Below are positions 1-8,285 of a stretch of 32,480 nt of DNA, in pieces. This DNA comes from an uncultured Chitinophagaceae bacterium (lineage in GTDB: Bacteria > Bacteroidota > Bacteroidia > Chitinophagales > Chitinophagaceae): NCBI GenBank assembly GCA_903881425.1, contig CAIRTF010000142.1, positions 1 through 32,480 of the forward strand, written 5' to 3'. Under the pieces are notes generated by a model. It searched no databases. It was not told the DNA's origin and was given only the letters and a program-made list of their open reading frames with translations. The number at the start of each line of letters is the position of its first letter. The first letter of the stretch is position 1. The position numbers and the translations under genes are program-made.

Positions 1-9
1 AATATCAGA

Positions 10-28
10 CCCCTAACCCCTAAAGGGG
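10..28 (+). repeat. REP-like palindromic repeat, copy 1 (left orientation)
   Basis: The sequence has a CCCCTAA lead followed by the imperfect palindrome CCCCTAAAGGGG. It matches the repeat at 8247-8270 in the same orientation. It faces the inverted copy at 135-157, so 10-157 forms a 148-bp left/right pair. The pair lies just past the 3' end of the kinase/RapZ gene and holds no convincing gene. Confidence 0.7.
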
Positions 29-134
29 CATTATTCCCGTTACTCATTAACATTCCGTTTTAATAAATACCATATGCTTATTAAAATTCTATATGTTATT
101 TTCTATTTCTTCTTTTCCCATGAAACGTTCACAT

Positions 135-157
135 CTCCCCCATTAGGGGGTTGGGAG
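135..157 (-). repeat. REP-like palindromic repeat, copy 2 (right orientation)
   Basis: The core is CCCCCATTAGGGGG followed by TTGGGAG, the inverse of the left-type copies. It supplies the last codons (L-P-T-P) and the stop of the upstream kinase/RapZ gene. Beyond the core, read on the minus strand, the flank contains AACGTTTCAT (positions 129-120). The same ten bases occur at 8276-8285, at a similar distance from copy 3, so the homologous unit may be longer than the palindrome. Confidence 0.7.
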
Positions 158-1591
158 ATTCCAATTCCCTTCATTTGTATGATTCAATATCACTTTTACT
201 TTATACTTATTTCTTAAATGTCTGGCTGTTTGTTCGGCAGCATACACACTTCTGTGTTGACCGCCGGTACAACCAAAATTAATTTGCAAATGCTTAAACC
301 CTCTTTTTAAATAATCTTCTACAGTAATATCAATCAAATCCCAAACACTGTTTAAAAATTCATTGATGCGTGTACGTTGTTCCAGAAAATCTTGTACCGA
401 TTTTTCTTTGCCGCTTAATGTTTTGTATTCATCAAATCTTCCCGGATTTAAAATACCCCGCATATCAAAAACAAATCCACCACCATTATCTGTTTCATCT
501 CTGGGGATACTTTTTTTATAACTGAAGCTATTCACTTCAATCAACAAAGGTGTTTCTTCATTGGCTTGCGGCGGTGAGAATCTTTCAATGATCTCCTCAC
601 TTACCATCAACTTCAACATTCTGTCAAACTCAGGTGTTACAATACCTACACGTTTGTGTTCAATAAAAAATTTCAAATTGCGCAATGCCAACGGAATACT
701 GGATAAAAAATGTGCTTTGCGTTCAAACAAACCTCTGAAACCATAAGCACCCAATACTTGTAATAAACGAATGAGTACATAACCATTATACTGACTCACA
801 AAAGTGGTACGATCTAATTTTTCAGAAAACAATTGATCTACTTCATCCATATAATACGTCAGCAAATTATTTTTCCATGCTTCGCTTAGATCTGCTTTTG
901 CCTGCCACAATAAACTGGCCACATCATATTGCAATGCACCTTTCATACCACCCTGATAATCGATGAAATGCACTTCATTGTTATTGATGATGATGTTTCT
1001 GCTTTGAAAATCACGAAACATAAAATGTTTGTGTTCGGTGAAGGTGAGATACGTACTCAATGCTTCAAAATCATCAATCATCTGTTGTTTATCATATGGC
1101 AATCGAAGTGTATCTAAAAAATAATATTTAAAATACAATAGATCACTTAAGATGGCTTGCTTTCCAAATTCTTTGGCTGTTAAACACCAATCATAATTCA
1201 ATCCTTCATCACCTTTTATTTGAATAACAGCCAATGCTTTCAAAGTTTTTTGAAAGAGTTGATATACTTCATCGGTATATCCTTTTGTTTCTAATCTATT
1301 CAATAAACTTTCTGTTCCCAGATCTTCCTGAATATAAATGGTATGATCCTCATTCAAGCAATAAATGTCAGGAACGGGTAATTGTTTGCTTTTAAAATGC
1401 CGGCTGAAATGAATAAAAGTTTTAGTCTCTTTTATATTCAAGTTATACGTAGCAATGAAAGTTTCTTGTTGAGTATAAATGCGAAAATAAATTCTGTCGC
1501 TTCCGCTTTGAGGTAACTTTTCTATGCGTTCTGCAGTAATATTTTTAAATGAAAAAAATAAAGCATGTATATTTTTGATGATCTCTTCCAT
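143..1591 (-). CDS. AmgK-like sugar/aminoglycoside phosphotransferase fused to a RapZ C-terminal domain
   Basis: This is a 482-aa two-domain protein. Residues 1 to about 330 have the aminoglycoside-phosphotransferase fold. The catalytic loop reads FRDFQSRN, with Arg in place of the usual His, and the metal-binding motif is IDYQGG. These resemble AmgK, the anomeric MurNAc/GlcNAc kinase of cell-wall recycling. Residues about 370-478 match the C-terminal domain of RapZ, with FVFDMRG and GCTGGQHRS. In Enterobacteria that domain binds GlcN6P and the GlmZ/GlmY RNAs. The RapZ P-loop ATPase half is absent and the kinase takes its place. A link to amino-sugar or peptidoglycan recycling is inferred; the substrate is unknown. 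The last four residues (LPTP) and the stop lie in a palindromic repeat. The start is the ATG at 1591, divergent from the TonB receptor across 128 bp. Confidence 0.85.
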   Translation of the reverse strand: MEEIIKNIHALFFSFKNITAERIEKLPQSGSDRIYFRIYTQQETFIATYNLNIKETKTFIHFSRHFKSKQLPVPDIYCLNEDHTIYIQEDLGTESLLNRLETKGYTDEVYQLFQKTLKALAVIQIKGDEGLNYDWCLTAKEFGKQAILSDLLYFKYYFLDTLRLPYDKQQMIDDFEALSTYLTFTEHKHFMFRDFQSRNIIINNNEVHFIDYQGGMKGALQYDVASLLWQAKADLSEAWKNNLLTYYMDEVDQLFSEKLDRTTFVSQYNGYVLIRLLQVLGAYGFRGLFERKAHFLSSIPLALRNLKFFIEHKRVGIVTPEFDRMLKLMVSEEIIERFSPPQANEETPLLIEVNSFSYKKSIPRDETDNGGGFVFDMRGILNPGRFDEYKTLSGKEKSVQDFLEQRTRINEFLNSVWDLIDITVEDYLKRGFKHLQINFGCTGGQHRSVYAAEQTARHLRNKYKVKVILNHTNEGNWNLPTP

Positions 1592-1719
1592 GAGTGAAGT
1601 AAAATAAATGGATTTAAAAATAAAGTAATTGCCAACAAATGCAGCATTTTTTATTGCTGACCGCTCTTGAAAATATTATATTCTATTTTTTTTCTTTATT
1701 TTGAATAAAACAAAGCAGC

Positions 1720-4572
1720 ATGTTAACCGAACAAAAAACAAAATTATGGTTCACTTTATTTGCCCTGATTTTATCATCGGCAATTTTTGGACAACAAATA
1801 GTTAACGGTAAAATTACAGATGCAAAAGGTTTACCGGTAGAAGGTGCAAGCATTACCAATAAAACCTCCAAATTAGTTACCACTTCTTTAAAAGATGGCA
1901 GTTTTAAAATTAATGCTGTTGTAAAAGATGTGCTAGAGATCAGTTCTGTTGGATTTAAAACAACTACCACTTCTGTTAAGGGAATAACTGTAAATGTAGT
2001 GCTTGAATTATCGATCACTGATCTGCAGGAAGTAGTAATGGTAGGCACTCGCAGGGCAGGGAGAAGTAAAACAGAATCACCTGTTCCGGTGGATGTGATC
2101 AATGTGAATCAGGCAAGTGTACCTACTGCAAAAATGGATCTTACTTCTGTTTTAAATTATGCAGCGCCTTCCTTTAATTATAACAAACAAAGTGGTGCTG
2201 ATGGTGCCGATCATGTTGATTTGGGTACGCTGCGTGGTTTGGGGCCCGATCAAACATTGGTATTGATCAATGGAAAAAGAAGACATCAAACTGCATTCGT
2301 AGCTTTATTCGGTACAAGGGGTCGTGGTAATTCGGGTGTTGATTTGAATGCATTTCCGGAAGCATCGGTTGATAGAATAGAAATATTACGCGATGGTGCT
2401 TCTGCACAATATGGTTCTGATGCAATGGCAGGTGTGATCAATATCGTTTTGAAAAAAGATATCAATCATTGGAATATCAATGGCGGATGGAGCGGTTACT
2501 ATGATCATAAATACAATGCATTGAACAGTTTTGATCCCAGTCAATTTTATACAGGTAATCAAATAGATGGCGGTACTGTTTCTCTTTCGGTGAACAATGG
2601 TTTTGCCATTGGCCATAAAGGAGGCTTCATTAATATTGCTGCAGATTTTTTAAATCAAGGCAAAACATTTCGTCAGGTACCTGATACCAATGTGATGAAA
2701 AATCCGAATGCATTGCCGTTAAATAATTCTCGTCGTGCTTTTGGAGATGGTTCTGTAACCACCGGCGGTATTATGTTTAACATGGAAATTCCATTGCAAG
2801 GCAAAACAAGTTTTTATTCTTTTGGCGGATATAATTACAAAGCATCAGATGCTTTTGCTTATACCAGAAACTGGAGTGCAAGACCGGATCGTTTTCCTGT
2901 TAAACCAAATGGTGGTTTAATTTTTGTTCCGGGAATCATGCATACATCCAGTGATGGAGAAATATATTATAACCCGCATATTCAAACACATATCACAGAT
3001 ATTTCTTTAGCAGCAGGTATCAAAGGTGTTACCGCCAATGATTGGAATTGGGATTTGAGTAATACGATCGGTAAAAATGATTTTCATTATTTCGGTGATC
3101 AAACTTTTAATGCTTCTAATATTGGTAATCCTTTTCAAACACATTTTGATGATGGCGGATTTAATTTTTTACAAAACACATTGAATCTTGATTTCAATAA
3201 AAATATTAAATCTGTAGCCGAAGGTTTGAACCTTGCATTTGGTGCCGAATACAGATATGAGCGTTATGCCATTTATAAAGGTGAAGATGCTTCTTATTCA
3301 AATTATAATACTTTCTTTGGTCCGGCATACAGTCAGGCACCCGGCTCACAGGGGTTTCCGGGATTTAGTCCTGCAGACCAAGTGGTTGCCAACAGATCGA
3401 ATCTTGGTTTATATGGAGATGCAGAATTAAATGTTTCTAAAAAATTATTATTGGACGGTGCCATTCGTTTTGAAAATTATTCTGACTTTGGTTTTGTAAG
3501 CACATTCAAATTAGCAAGTCGTTATAAACTGACAGATAATTTTAATATCAGAGGTTCTGTAAGTACAGGTTATCGTGCACCATCTTTACAGCAAATGTTT
3601 TTCAGCAATACACTTACTTCATTTAGTGGCGGACAATTAGTGCAATCACGCATTGCTGCAAATGGAAGCAAACTGGCCAATGCAGCAGGTATTCCTAAAT
3701 TAAAAGAAGAAACATCTGTTAATGCCAGCATCGGTTTTAGCTGGAAGCCTGCTAAAGCATTTACCTTTACTGTTGATGGATATATGGTGAAGGTTCAGGA
3801 TAGAATTGTATTATCAGGATTATTTGATGGCTCTCTATCCACTTCATTCGGCAATCAATTAAATGCATTGGGTGTTTCTACTGCACAATTCTTTGATAAT
3901 GCAGTCAGCACCACCAATTATGGTGTAGATATTGTTGCTGACTATACAAAAAAATGGAGTAATCATACTTTCAAAGTATTGTTAGCAGGTAATGTTCAAA
4001 GCATGAATATTGATGCGGTGCATTATCCAACTTTATTGGGTGATACTTATTTTCATAGAAAAGTATTTTTCAGTGACAGAGAGGAAGCATTCTTAAAAGC
4101 TTCTGCACCTAAAGCAAAATTCTCTTTAGCATTAGATTATACTGTGGGTAAATTCGGATTTGGTTCTCACTTGACTTATTTCGGTAATTTAAAATTATTA
4201 GGTTTTGGTTGGACCGGTTTAGCAAGTGCTGCTGGTACCAACGGACCGGGAGATCCTAATATTTCCGGCGCATTCCTGGGTATTGATCCTTATGTTGATA
4301 TTGATGGTTACAGCGACCAGGTGCATGTATTACCGGAAGTATTTAATCAAACAGCAAAAATTACTACAGACATTTATGCATCTTATAAATTATGCAAAGC
4401 AGCTACCTTATTTATGGGTGCAGATAATTTGTTTAATGTGCATCCCGATTTAAGTGCAGTACCCAAAGCTCGTTATGAAGCATTGGATAATGAAAGCGGC
4501 GGACCTTGGGATTCTGTTCAAATGGGCTTTAACGGATTAAGGGTATTTACTAAATTGGTTTTAAATTTTTAA
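1720..4572 (+). CDS. TonB-dependent outer membrane receptor
   Basis: This 950-aa protein has a signal peptide (about residues 1-25, ending FGQQ) and a carboxypeptidase-regulatory-like domain from about 27 to 105 (GKITDAKGLPVEGASI). A plug domain follows at about 120-250, with the conserved stretches VLINGKRRHQ and RIEILRDGASAQYGSDA. The rest is a C-terminal beta-barrel ending in Phe (KLVLNF), the usual outer-membrane insertion signal. It imports a ligand across the outer membrane using TonB-ExbBD energy. The substrate cannot be read from the sequence. There is no SusD-like partner next to it, so it does not look like a polysaccharide-utilisation locus. It is transcribed alone: a strong hairpin follows the stop. 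Confidence 0.92.
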   Translation: MLTEQKTKLWFTLFALILSSAIFGQQIVNGKITDAKGLPVEGASITNKTSKLVTTSLKDGSFKINAVVKDVLEISSVGFKTTTTSVKGITVNVVLELSITDLQEVVMVGTRRAGRSKTESPVPVDVINVNQASVPTAKMDLTSVLNYAAPSFNYNKQSGADGADHVDLGTLRGLGPDQTLVLINGKRRHQTAFVALFGTRGRGNSGVDLNAFPEASVDRIEILRDGASAQYGSDAMAGVINIVLKKDINHWNINGGWSGYYDHKYNALNSFDPSQFYTGNQIDGGTVSLSVNNGFAIGHKGGFINIAADFLNQGKTFRQVPDTNVMKNPNALPLNNSRRAFGDGSVTTGGIMFNMEIPLQGKTSFYSFGGYNYKASDAFAYTRNWSARPDRFPVKPNGGLIFVPGIMHTSSDGEIYYNPHIQTHITDISLAAGIKGVTANDWNWDLSNTIGKNDFHYFGDQTFNASNIGNPFQTHFDDGGFNFLQNTLNLDFNKNIKSVAEGLNLAFGAEYRYERYAIYKGEDASYSNYNTFFGPAYSQAPGSQGFPGFSPADQVVANRSNLGLYGDAELNVSKKLLLDGAIRFENYSDFGFVSTFKLASRYKLTDNFNIRGSVSTGYRAPSLQQMFFSNTLTSFSGGQLVQSRIAANGSKLANAAGIPKLKEETSVNASIGFSWKPAKAFTFTVDGYMVKVQDRIVLSGLFDGSLSTSFGNQLNALGVSTAQFFDNAVSTTNYGVDIVADYTKKWSNHTFKVLLAGNVQSMNIDAVHYPTLLGDTYFHRKVFFSDREEAFLKASAPKAKFSLALDYTVGKFGFGSHLTYFGNLKLLGFGWTGLASAAGTNGPGDPNISGAFLGIDPYVDIDGYSDQVHVLPEVFNQTAKITTDIYASYKLCKAATLFMGADNLFNVHPDLSAVPKARYEALDNESGGPWDSVQMGFNGLRVFTKLVLNF

Positions 4573-4589
4573 TACTGCTTATTATTGAG

Positions 4590-4625
4590 ATACAAAGCCG
4601 AAACAATGTTTCGGCTTTGTATTTT
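4590..4625 (+). terminator. Rho-independent terminator after the TonB receptor gene
   Basis: A perfect 16-bp inverted repeat (ATACAAAGCCGAAACA at 4590-4605 and its complement at 4607-4622) is followed by a short T run. It ends 14 bases before the next start codon, so it insulates the SAM hydrolase gene or partly overlaps its leader. Confidence 0.85.
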
Positions 4626-4639
4626 AAAAAAAATATTTT

Positions 4640-5539
4640 ATGCGATTACTGAAAACAATATGGCTTGTTTTTTTATTGAATAACTATTTCATTGTTGATG
4701 CACAAAATAAGGTGGTCGTATTTCAATCAGATTTTGGATTGAAAGATGGTGCGGTTAGTGCGATGAAAGGTGTTGCATTGGGTGTTTCGAATGATTTGAA
4801 ATTGTATGATCTTACACATGAAATTCCTGCTTACAATATTTGGGAAGCAGCTTATCGGTTACAACAAACTGTTCCCTATTGGCCTGCAGGAACAGTCTTT
4901 GTTTCTGTCGTAGATCCCGGTGTAGGAACAAAAAGAAAATCTGTTGTGGCAAAAACGAAGAGCGGACATTTTATTGTTACACCTGATAATGGTACGCTTA
5001 CTTTAATGGCAGAAAGTTCAGGCATTGATGACATAAGAGAGATTGATGAAGCAGTGAACAGAAGAGCGTCTTCACAAAAATCGTATACATTTCATGGACG
5101 TGATGTATATGCTTATACCGCTGCACGTTTGGCTGCGGGTGTCATTCGTTTTGAAGAAGTAGGACCATCCTTACCGAATGAAGTAGTGAAGATTCCTTAT
5201 CAAAAAGCAGTGATAGAAAATAAAAAATTGAAAGGCAATATTTCCATTCTCGATATTCAATATGGAAATATCTGGACGAATATTTCTGATTCCTTGTTCA
5301 ATCTTTTACAAATAAAATATAAAGACTTGTTGCATGTAGCCATGTATTATCATCAACAAAAAGTGTATGAAGGTGATATGCCTTATACGCAAACATTTGG
5401 TGCGGTTGCCAAAGGAAAGCCATTGGCTTATTTAAACAGTTTGATGCAATTATCTTTTGCATTGAACCAGGATAGCTTCGCTAAAAAATATGCCATTGCC
5501 AGTGGCAGTGAATGGAGTGTGGAAGTTTGGAAGAAGTGA
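4640..5539 (+). CDS. SAM hydrolase (SAM hydroxide adenosyltransferase, DUF62 family) with a signal peptide
   Basis: This 299-aa protein belongs to the family that splits S-adenosylmethionine with hydroxide into adenosine and methionine and is related to fluorinase and chlorinase. The catalytic Asp-Arg-His set known from archaeal members is visible as D92 and R99 in VDPGVGTKR and H152 in FHGRD. The N-terminal SDFG and DLTHEI motifs are also present. Unusually, the family core starts only at about residue 24. Residues 1-22 form a hydrophobic signal-peptide-like segment ending VDAQ, the common Bacteroidota cleavage context, so the enzyme is predicted to be exported. Most family members are cytoplasmic. 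What SAM it would meet in the periplasm is unclear. It follows the TonB receptor but a terminator separates them. Confidence 0.85.
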   Translation: MRLLKTIWLVFLLNNYFIVDAQNKVVVFQSDFGLKDGAVSAMKGVALGVSNDLKLYDLTHEIPAYNIWEAAYRLQQTVPYWPAGTVFVSVVDPGVGTKRKSVVAKTKSGHFIVTPDNGTLTLMAESSGIDDIREIDEAVNRRASSQKSYTFHGRDVYAYTAARLAAGVIRFEEVGPSLPNEVVKIPYQKAVIENKKLKGNISILDIQYGNIWTNISDSLFNLLQIKYKDLLHVAMYYHQQKVYEGDMPYTQTFGAVAKGKPLAYLNSLMQLSFALNQDSFAKKYAIASGSEWSVEVWKK

Positions 5540-5629
5540 ATACACCTTCTTGCTGATTTTAATGCAGCATCTTTTCCGTTGTTTGGTTTCGATAATATCC
5601 CGAAACAAGTTCAGGGTAACATTCAATAC

Positions 5630-6733
5630 TCAGAACAACTTCCCCTGTTCTCCCGGTCTTCTGAATTGTGTGCAATCTAATTCCCAACGCTCTGCATTCA
5701 AGCCGTATATTTTATTATACTTTTTAAATTGTTGTCGCACCAATTCAGCTATCGGTCCTTCACCACGCATACGAACACCGAAGCGACTATCATTTACTTT
5801 ACCATCATGTGCATGTTCTATTAAATGCCAAACTTTATCGGCACGATCAGGAAAATTTTTATACAACCAATCATGAAAAATTAATTTGATGGCGCCGTTC
5901 AATCGTATAAAAGTATAAGCAGAGAATGTGGCACCATGCTCACCGGCCGATTGCATGATGCGTTGCATTTCATGTTCATTCAATCCGGGTATCATCGGCC
6001 CTAACATCACACCCATTCTTACACCGCTATCACTTAATTCTTTAATAATACGCAAACGCTGTAATGCAGTAGTGGTGCGTGGTTCCATCACTCTTCGCAG
6101 ATCTTCATTGAATGAAGTGATAGACACCAAAATACTGATGAGTTTTTTCTTTGCCATTTCCTGCAAGAGATCTTTATCGCGTAACATACCCGCATTCTTG
6201 GTGATCATGCCAACAGGCTGATTAAATTCGTTACATACTTCTAATAATTGCCGGGTGATGCGAAATTTTTTTTCTGCCGGTTGATAACAATCGGTATTAC
6301 CACTTAATGCAATAGGTACACATTCCCATTTGGGGTTCATTAAAAACTTGCGCAATAATTCGGGTGCGTTTTTTTTAACGATGATCTTTGTTTCAAAATC
6401 AGTGCCTGCACTCCAACCCCAATATTCAAATGAGTTGCGTGCATAACAATAAATGCAACCATGCTCACAACCCTGATAAGGATTCATGCTGTACCACATA
6501 CCCACATCAGGACTATCTACTTTATTCACGATGCCTTTTGCAATATCTTCAATATAAGTAGTAGCAGTATTGGTTTCACTCCAATCGTCGATTGATTCAA
6601 TCTGATCTCTTACTTTCTCATTTTTTAAAAATCGATTTTTTGGATTGAATTGTGCACCTCTGCCTTTTTTATATTGCCCCATTTCATTAACGGGTACAGG
6701 TTTTTGATTGGGATTATCATTCGTGTTTTTCAT
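5630..6733 (-). CDS. PA0069-family radical SAM protein
   Basis: This 367-aa protein carries the [4Fe-4S]/SAM-binding motif C89-x3-C93-x2-C96 (GCEHGCIYCYA). It is preceded by the family-typical N-terminal GRGAQFNPKNRF element. The family is related in sequence to spore photoproduct lyase, which repairs UV-damaged DNA, but no reaction has been established for PA0069-type proteins to my knowledge. It is the third gene of a minus-strand run (7754 to 5630) that diverges from the umuD/umuC genes. A DNA-repair role fits this setting but is inference. The gap to the upstream 2H phosphoesterase gene is 26 bases, consistent with co-transcription. Confidence 0.85.
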   Translation of the reverse strand: MKNTNDNPNQKPVPVNEMGQYKKGRGAQFNPKNRFLKNEKVRDQIESIDDWSETNTATTYIEDIAKGIVNKVDSPDVGMWYSMNPYQGCEHGCIYCYARNSFEYWGWSAGTDFETKIIVKKNAPELLRKFLMNPKWECVPIALSGNTDCYQPAEKKFRITRQLLEVCNEFNQPVGMITKNAGMLRDKDLLQEMAKKKLISILVSITSFNEDLRRVMEPRTTTALQRLRIIKELSDSGVRMGVMLGPMIPGLNEHEMQRIMQSAGEHGATFSAYTFIRLNGAIKLIFHDWLYKNFPDRADKVWHLIEHAHDGKVNDSRFGVRMRGEGPIAELVRQQFKKYNKIYGLNAERWELDCTQFRRPGEQGKLF

Positions 6734-6759
6734 AGAAATATTTTATGCGGATGAGAATA

Positions 6760-7407
6760 TTATATAAATAAGGATGCTTGTTGTACTTGCTTGACTTGAT
6801 GCAACAAAGGAAATTTTCCAATCACCTGATACGCTTTGTGTTGTTCATTTCTTCTCAACAAGATCATTTGATTTGCGATAAAAGAAGCAGTGAAATTTTT
6901 TTGCTGATATGCTGTCCATGCTTTTTCATATTGCCAGGGTAATAATTTTCTGGCAACAGAAATATGCGGTTCGGTAATAAAATGCGGTTTGTTCTCCGCA
7001 TCTAGTTTTAATAACGATTGTATCTGTTTTAATTCTTTTACCAGATCAATGACGGAATTTTTTGTCTGTACATTAATATAAATAGTATGCGATGGAAAAC
7101 TGCCGAAACCATTTAATTCAATACTAAAAGGATATTGTTGCATTGCAATACTTTGCAAGCGATGAACAATTTTTTGCTCCATCATTTCATATTGTTTGAA
7201 TAATAATAATGTGAGATGTGGCTTTAAATATTTAGCCATTGCACAATCAAATTCTTTGGCGAATGATTGTTTGATATCAATCATCTTATTATATAAATCC
7301 TCATGCGGTTGAAGGATCAATAGATATTCATTCACTTTCCATTCAGTTGGAATAACGGATATCTTTTGTTTATCGGATCGGTCAATAAATGGATGTTGTT
7401 TTGCCAT
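6760..7407 (-). CDS. 2H phosphoesterase superfamily protein (2'-5' RNA ligase/LigT-like)
   Basis: This protein of about 215 aa carries the two H-x-T/S signatures of the 2H phosphoesterase family: HLTLLLF in the first half and HISVARKL in the second. Such enzymes hydrolyse or form 2',5'- or cyclic phosphodiester bonds in RNA or nucleotides; the substrate here is unknown. The reading frame is open to a GTG at 7470. I chose the ATG at 7407 because it begins two bases after the TAG of the upstream gene and the residues before it resemble no family member. The tight spacing implies an operon with the 114-aa orphan and the radical SAM gene. Confidence 0.8.
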   Translation of the reverse strand: MAKQHPFIDRSDKQKISVIPTEWKVNEYLLILQPHEDLYNKMIDIKQSFAKEFDCAMAKYLKPHLTLLLFKQYEMMEQKIVHRLQSIAMQQYPFSIELNGFGSFPSHTIYINVQTKNSVIDLVKELKQIQSLLKLDAENKPHFITEPHISVARKLLPWQYEKAWTAYQQKNFTASFIANQMILLRRNEQHKAYQVIGKFPLLHQVKQVQQASLFI

Positions 7408-7409
7408 TA

Positions 7410-7754
7410 CTATAACAATATGCGATTGATCAATTTCTCTTCTTCTCCATTTTTTGTTTTGTATAAACACATGGCTTGCAAATGCGATTGCCGATCACCA
7501 TAAGTAATATGATTCAATAACTGCATTTGCGGAATACTGAATGATGTTTGCCATTGCTGCATCAACTCACACAAGAGATGATGCATGGTAATAATACTGC
7601 CATTGCTTAATACGCATACATTATGCAAATGCCTGAATAAAGTGGCTTCTGTTTGCTCTTCTGCACAGAAACCTGCCAATGCTACAGATGTTGATGCTGA
7701 ATGGCACTCTGCCACAATTCTGTATTGCTGATGTAATCTGTCGGATACTTTCAT
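7410..7754 (-). CDS. Hypothetical protein, His/Cys-rich, 114 aa
   Basis: I do not recognise this family. The protein has no signal peptide or membrane segment. It is rich in histidine (8) and cysteine (5: C17, C30, C47, C62, C96), but they are not in a clear zinc-finger spacing. It is the first gene of the minus-strand operon with the 2H phosphoesterase (two bases apart) and the radical SAM protein. Its start lies only 28 bases from the divergent umuD-like start, so its expression is probably tied to the same control region. A role in the DNA-damage response is guilt by association only. Confidence 0.65.
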   Translation of the reverse strand: MKVSDRLHQQYRIVAECHSASTSVALAGFCAEEQTEATLFRHLHNVCVLSNGSIITMHHLLCELMQQWQTSFSIPQMQLLNHITYGDRQSHLQAMCLYKTKNGEEEKLINRILL

Positions 7755-7782
7755 AAAATAAATAGAAACTAATTTTTGTAGT

Positions 7783-8262
7783 ATGAAATTACTAATTAAT
7801 TTAGCATCACAAAATTTATTTTATATGGAAGGGGAAGATTTCTACTCGGCCGCTTATACCGGCAGCAAAAAATTTACGCAGCATGATGTGCGAACAGCCA
7901 ATGCCACCGGCTTTGGTGCTGCTGCCGATGATTATATGGAACGGGGCATTGATTTGAATGAACAACTTATCAGAAATAAACCGGCTACTTATTTTTTTAA
8001 GATGAACAGCGATGCGATGGAGCCGGCCCATATTTGCATCAATGATATTTTGATTGTTGACAGAAGTATTAAAGTTTCCAACGGAAAGATTGTTGTGGTT
8101 TCTGTAAATGGAGATTTAGTGGTGCGTCGCTATCATCAAAGCTTTAATAAGGTTTTGCTCATTGCGGATAATAAAAAATACAAAGACATTTCGATTGATG
8201 AGTTTATGAATATTACTATTTGGGGAGTGATCATTTATAATATTCACTCCCTAACCCCCTAA
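7783..8262 (+). CDS. umuD: UmuD-like S24 family protein, predicted catalytically inactive
   Basis: This 159-aa protein aligns along its length with UmuD, the RecA-activated subunit of DNA polymerase V: DDYMERGIDLNEQLI, ILIVDRSI, KIVVVSVNGD, and the C-terminal WGVIIYNI. Three functional sites are altered. The nucleophile motif GDSM reads SDAM (A78 instead of Ser60 of E. coli UmuD). The general-base Lys97 corresponds to R115 (VVRRY for TVKKL). The Cys-Gly cleavage site corresponds to T42-G43. The codon for A78 is gcg at 8014-8016, so this is not a translation slip. Self-cleavage is therefore predicted to be lost. There is no helix-turn-helix, so it is not a LexA repressor. An internal ATG at 7825 would put the former cleavage site at residue 28, closer to E. 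coli UmuD (24), and is a possible alternative start. The last codons (L-T-P-stop) come from a palindromic repeat. Confidence 0.85.
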   Translation: MKLLINLASQNLFYMEGEDFYSAAYTGSKKFTQHDVRTANATGFGAAADDYMERGIDLNEQLIRNKPATYFFKMNSDAMEPAHICINDILIVDRSIKVSNGKIVVVSVNGDLVVRRYHQSFNKVLLIADNKKYKDISIDEFMNITIWGVIIYNIHSLTP

Positions 8263-8270
8263 AGGGGGAG
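8247..8270 (+). repeat. REP-like palindromic repeat, copy 3 (left orientation)
   Basis: The core is CCCCCTAAAGGGGG preceded by CTCCCTAA. It encodes the end of the umuD-like gene, whose stop codon falls in the loop at 8260-8262. On RNA it would form a strong hairpin between umuD and the DUF559 gene. Its inverted partner is at 8661-8684. Confidence 0.8.
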
Positions 8271-8285
8271 TTCAAAACGTTTCAT

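Noticed and set aside
5586-5606. Inverted repeat GTTTCG/CGAAAC between the SAM hydrolase and radical SAM genes
   Set aside because: The stem is six base pairs with a nine-base loop and no T tract, too weak to call a terminator.
7770-7778. TAATTTTTG as a promoter box for umuD
   Set aside because: The internal spacing is one base too long for TAnnTTTG, and transcription would begin at or after the ATG at 7783. It becomes plausible only if translation starts at 7825.
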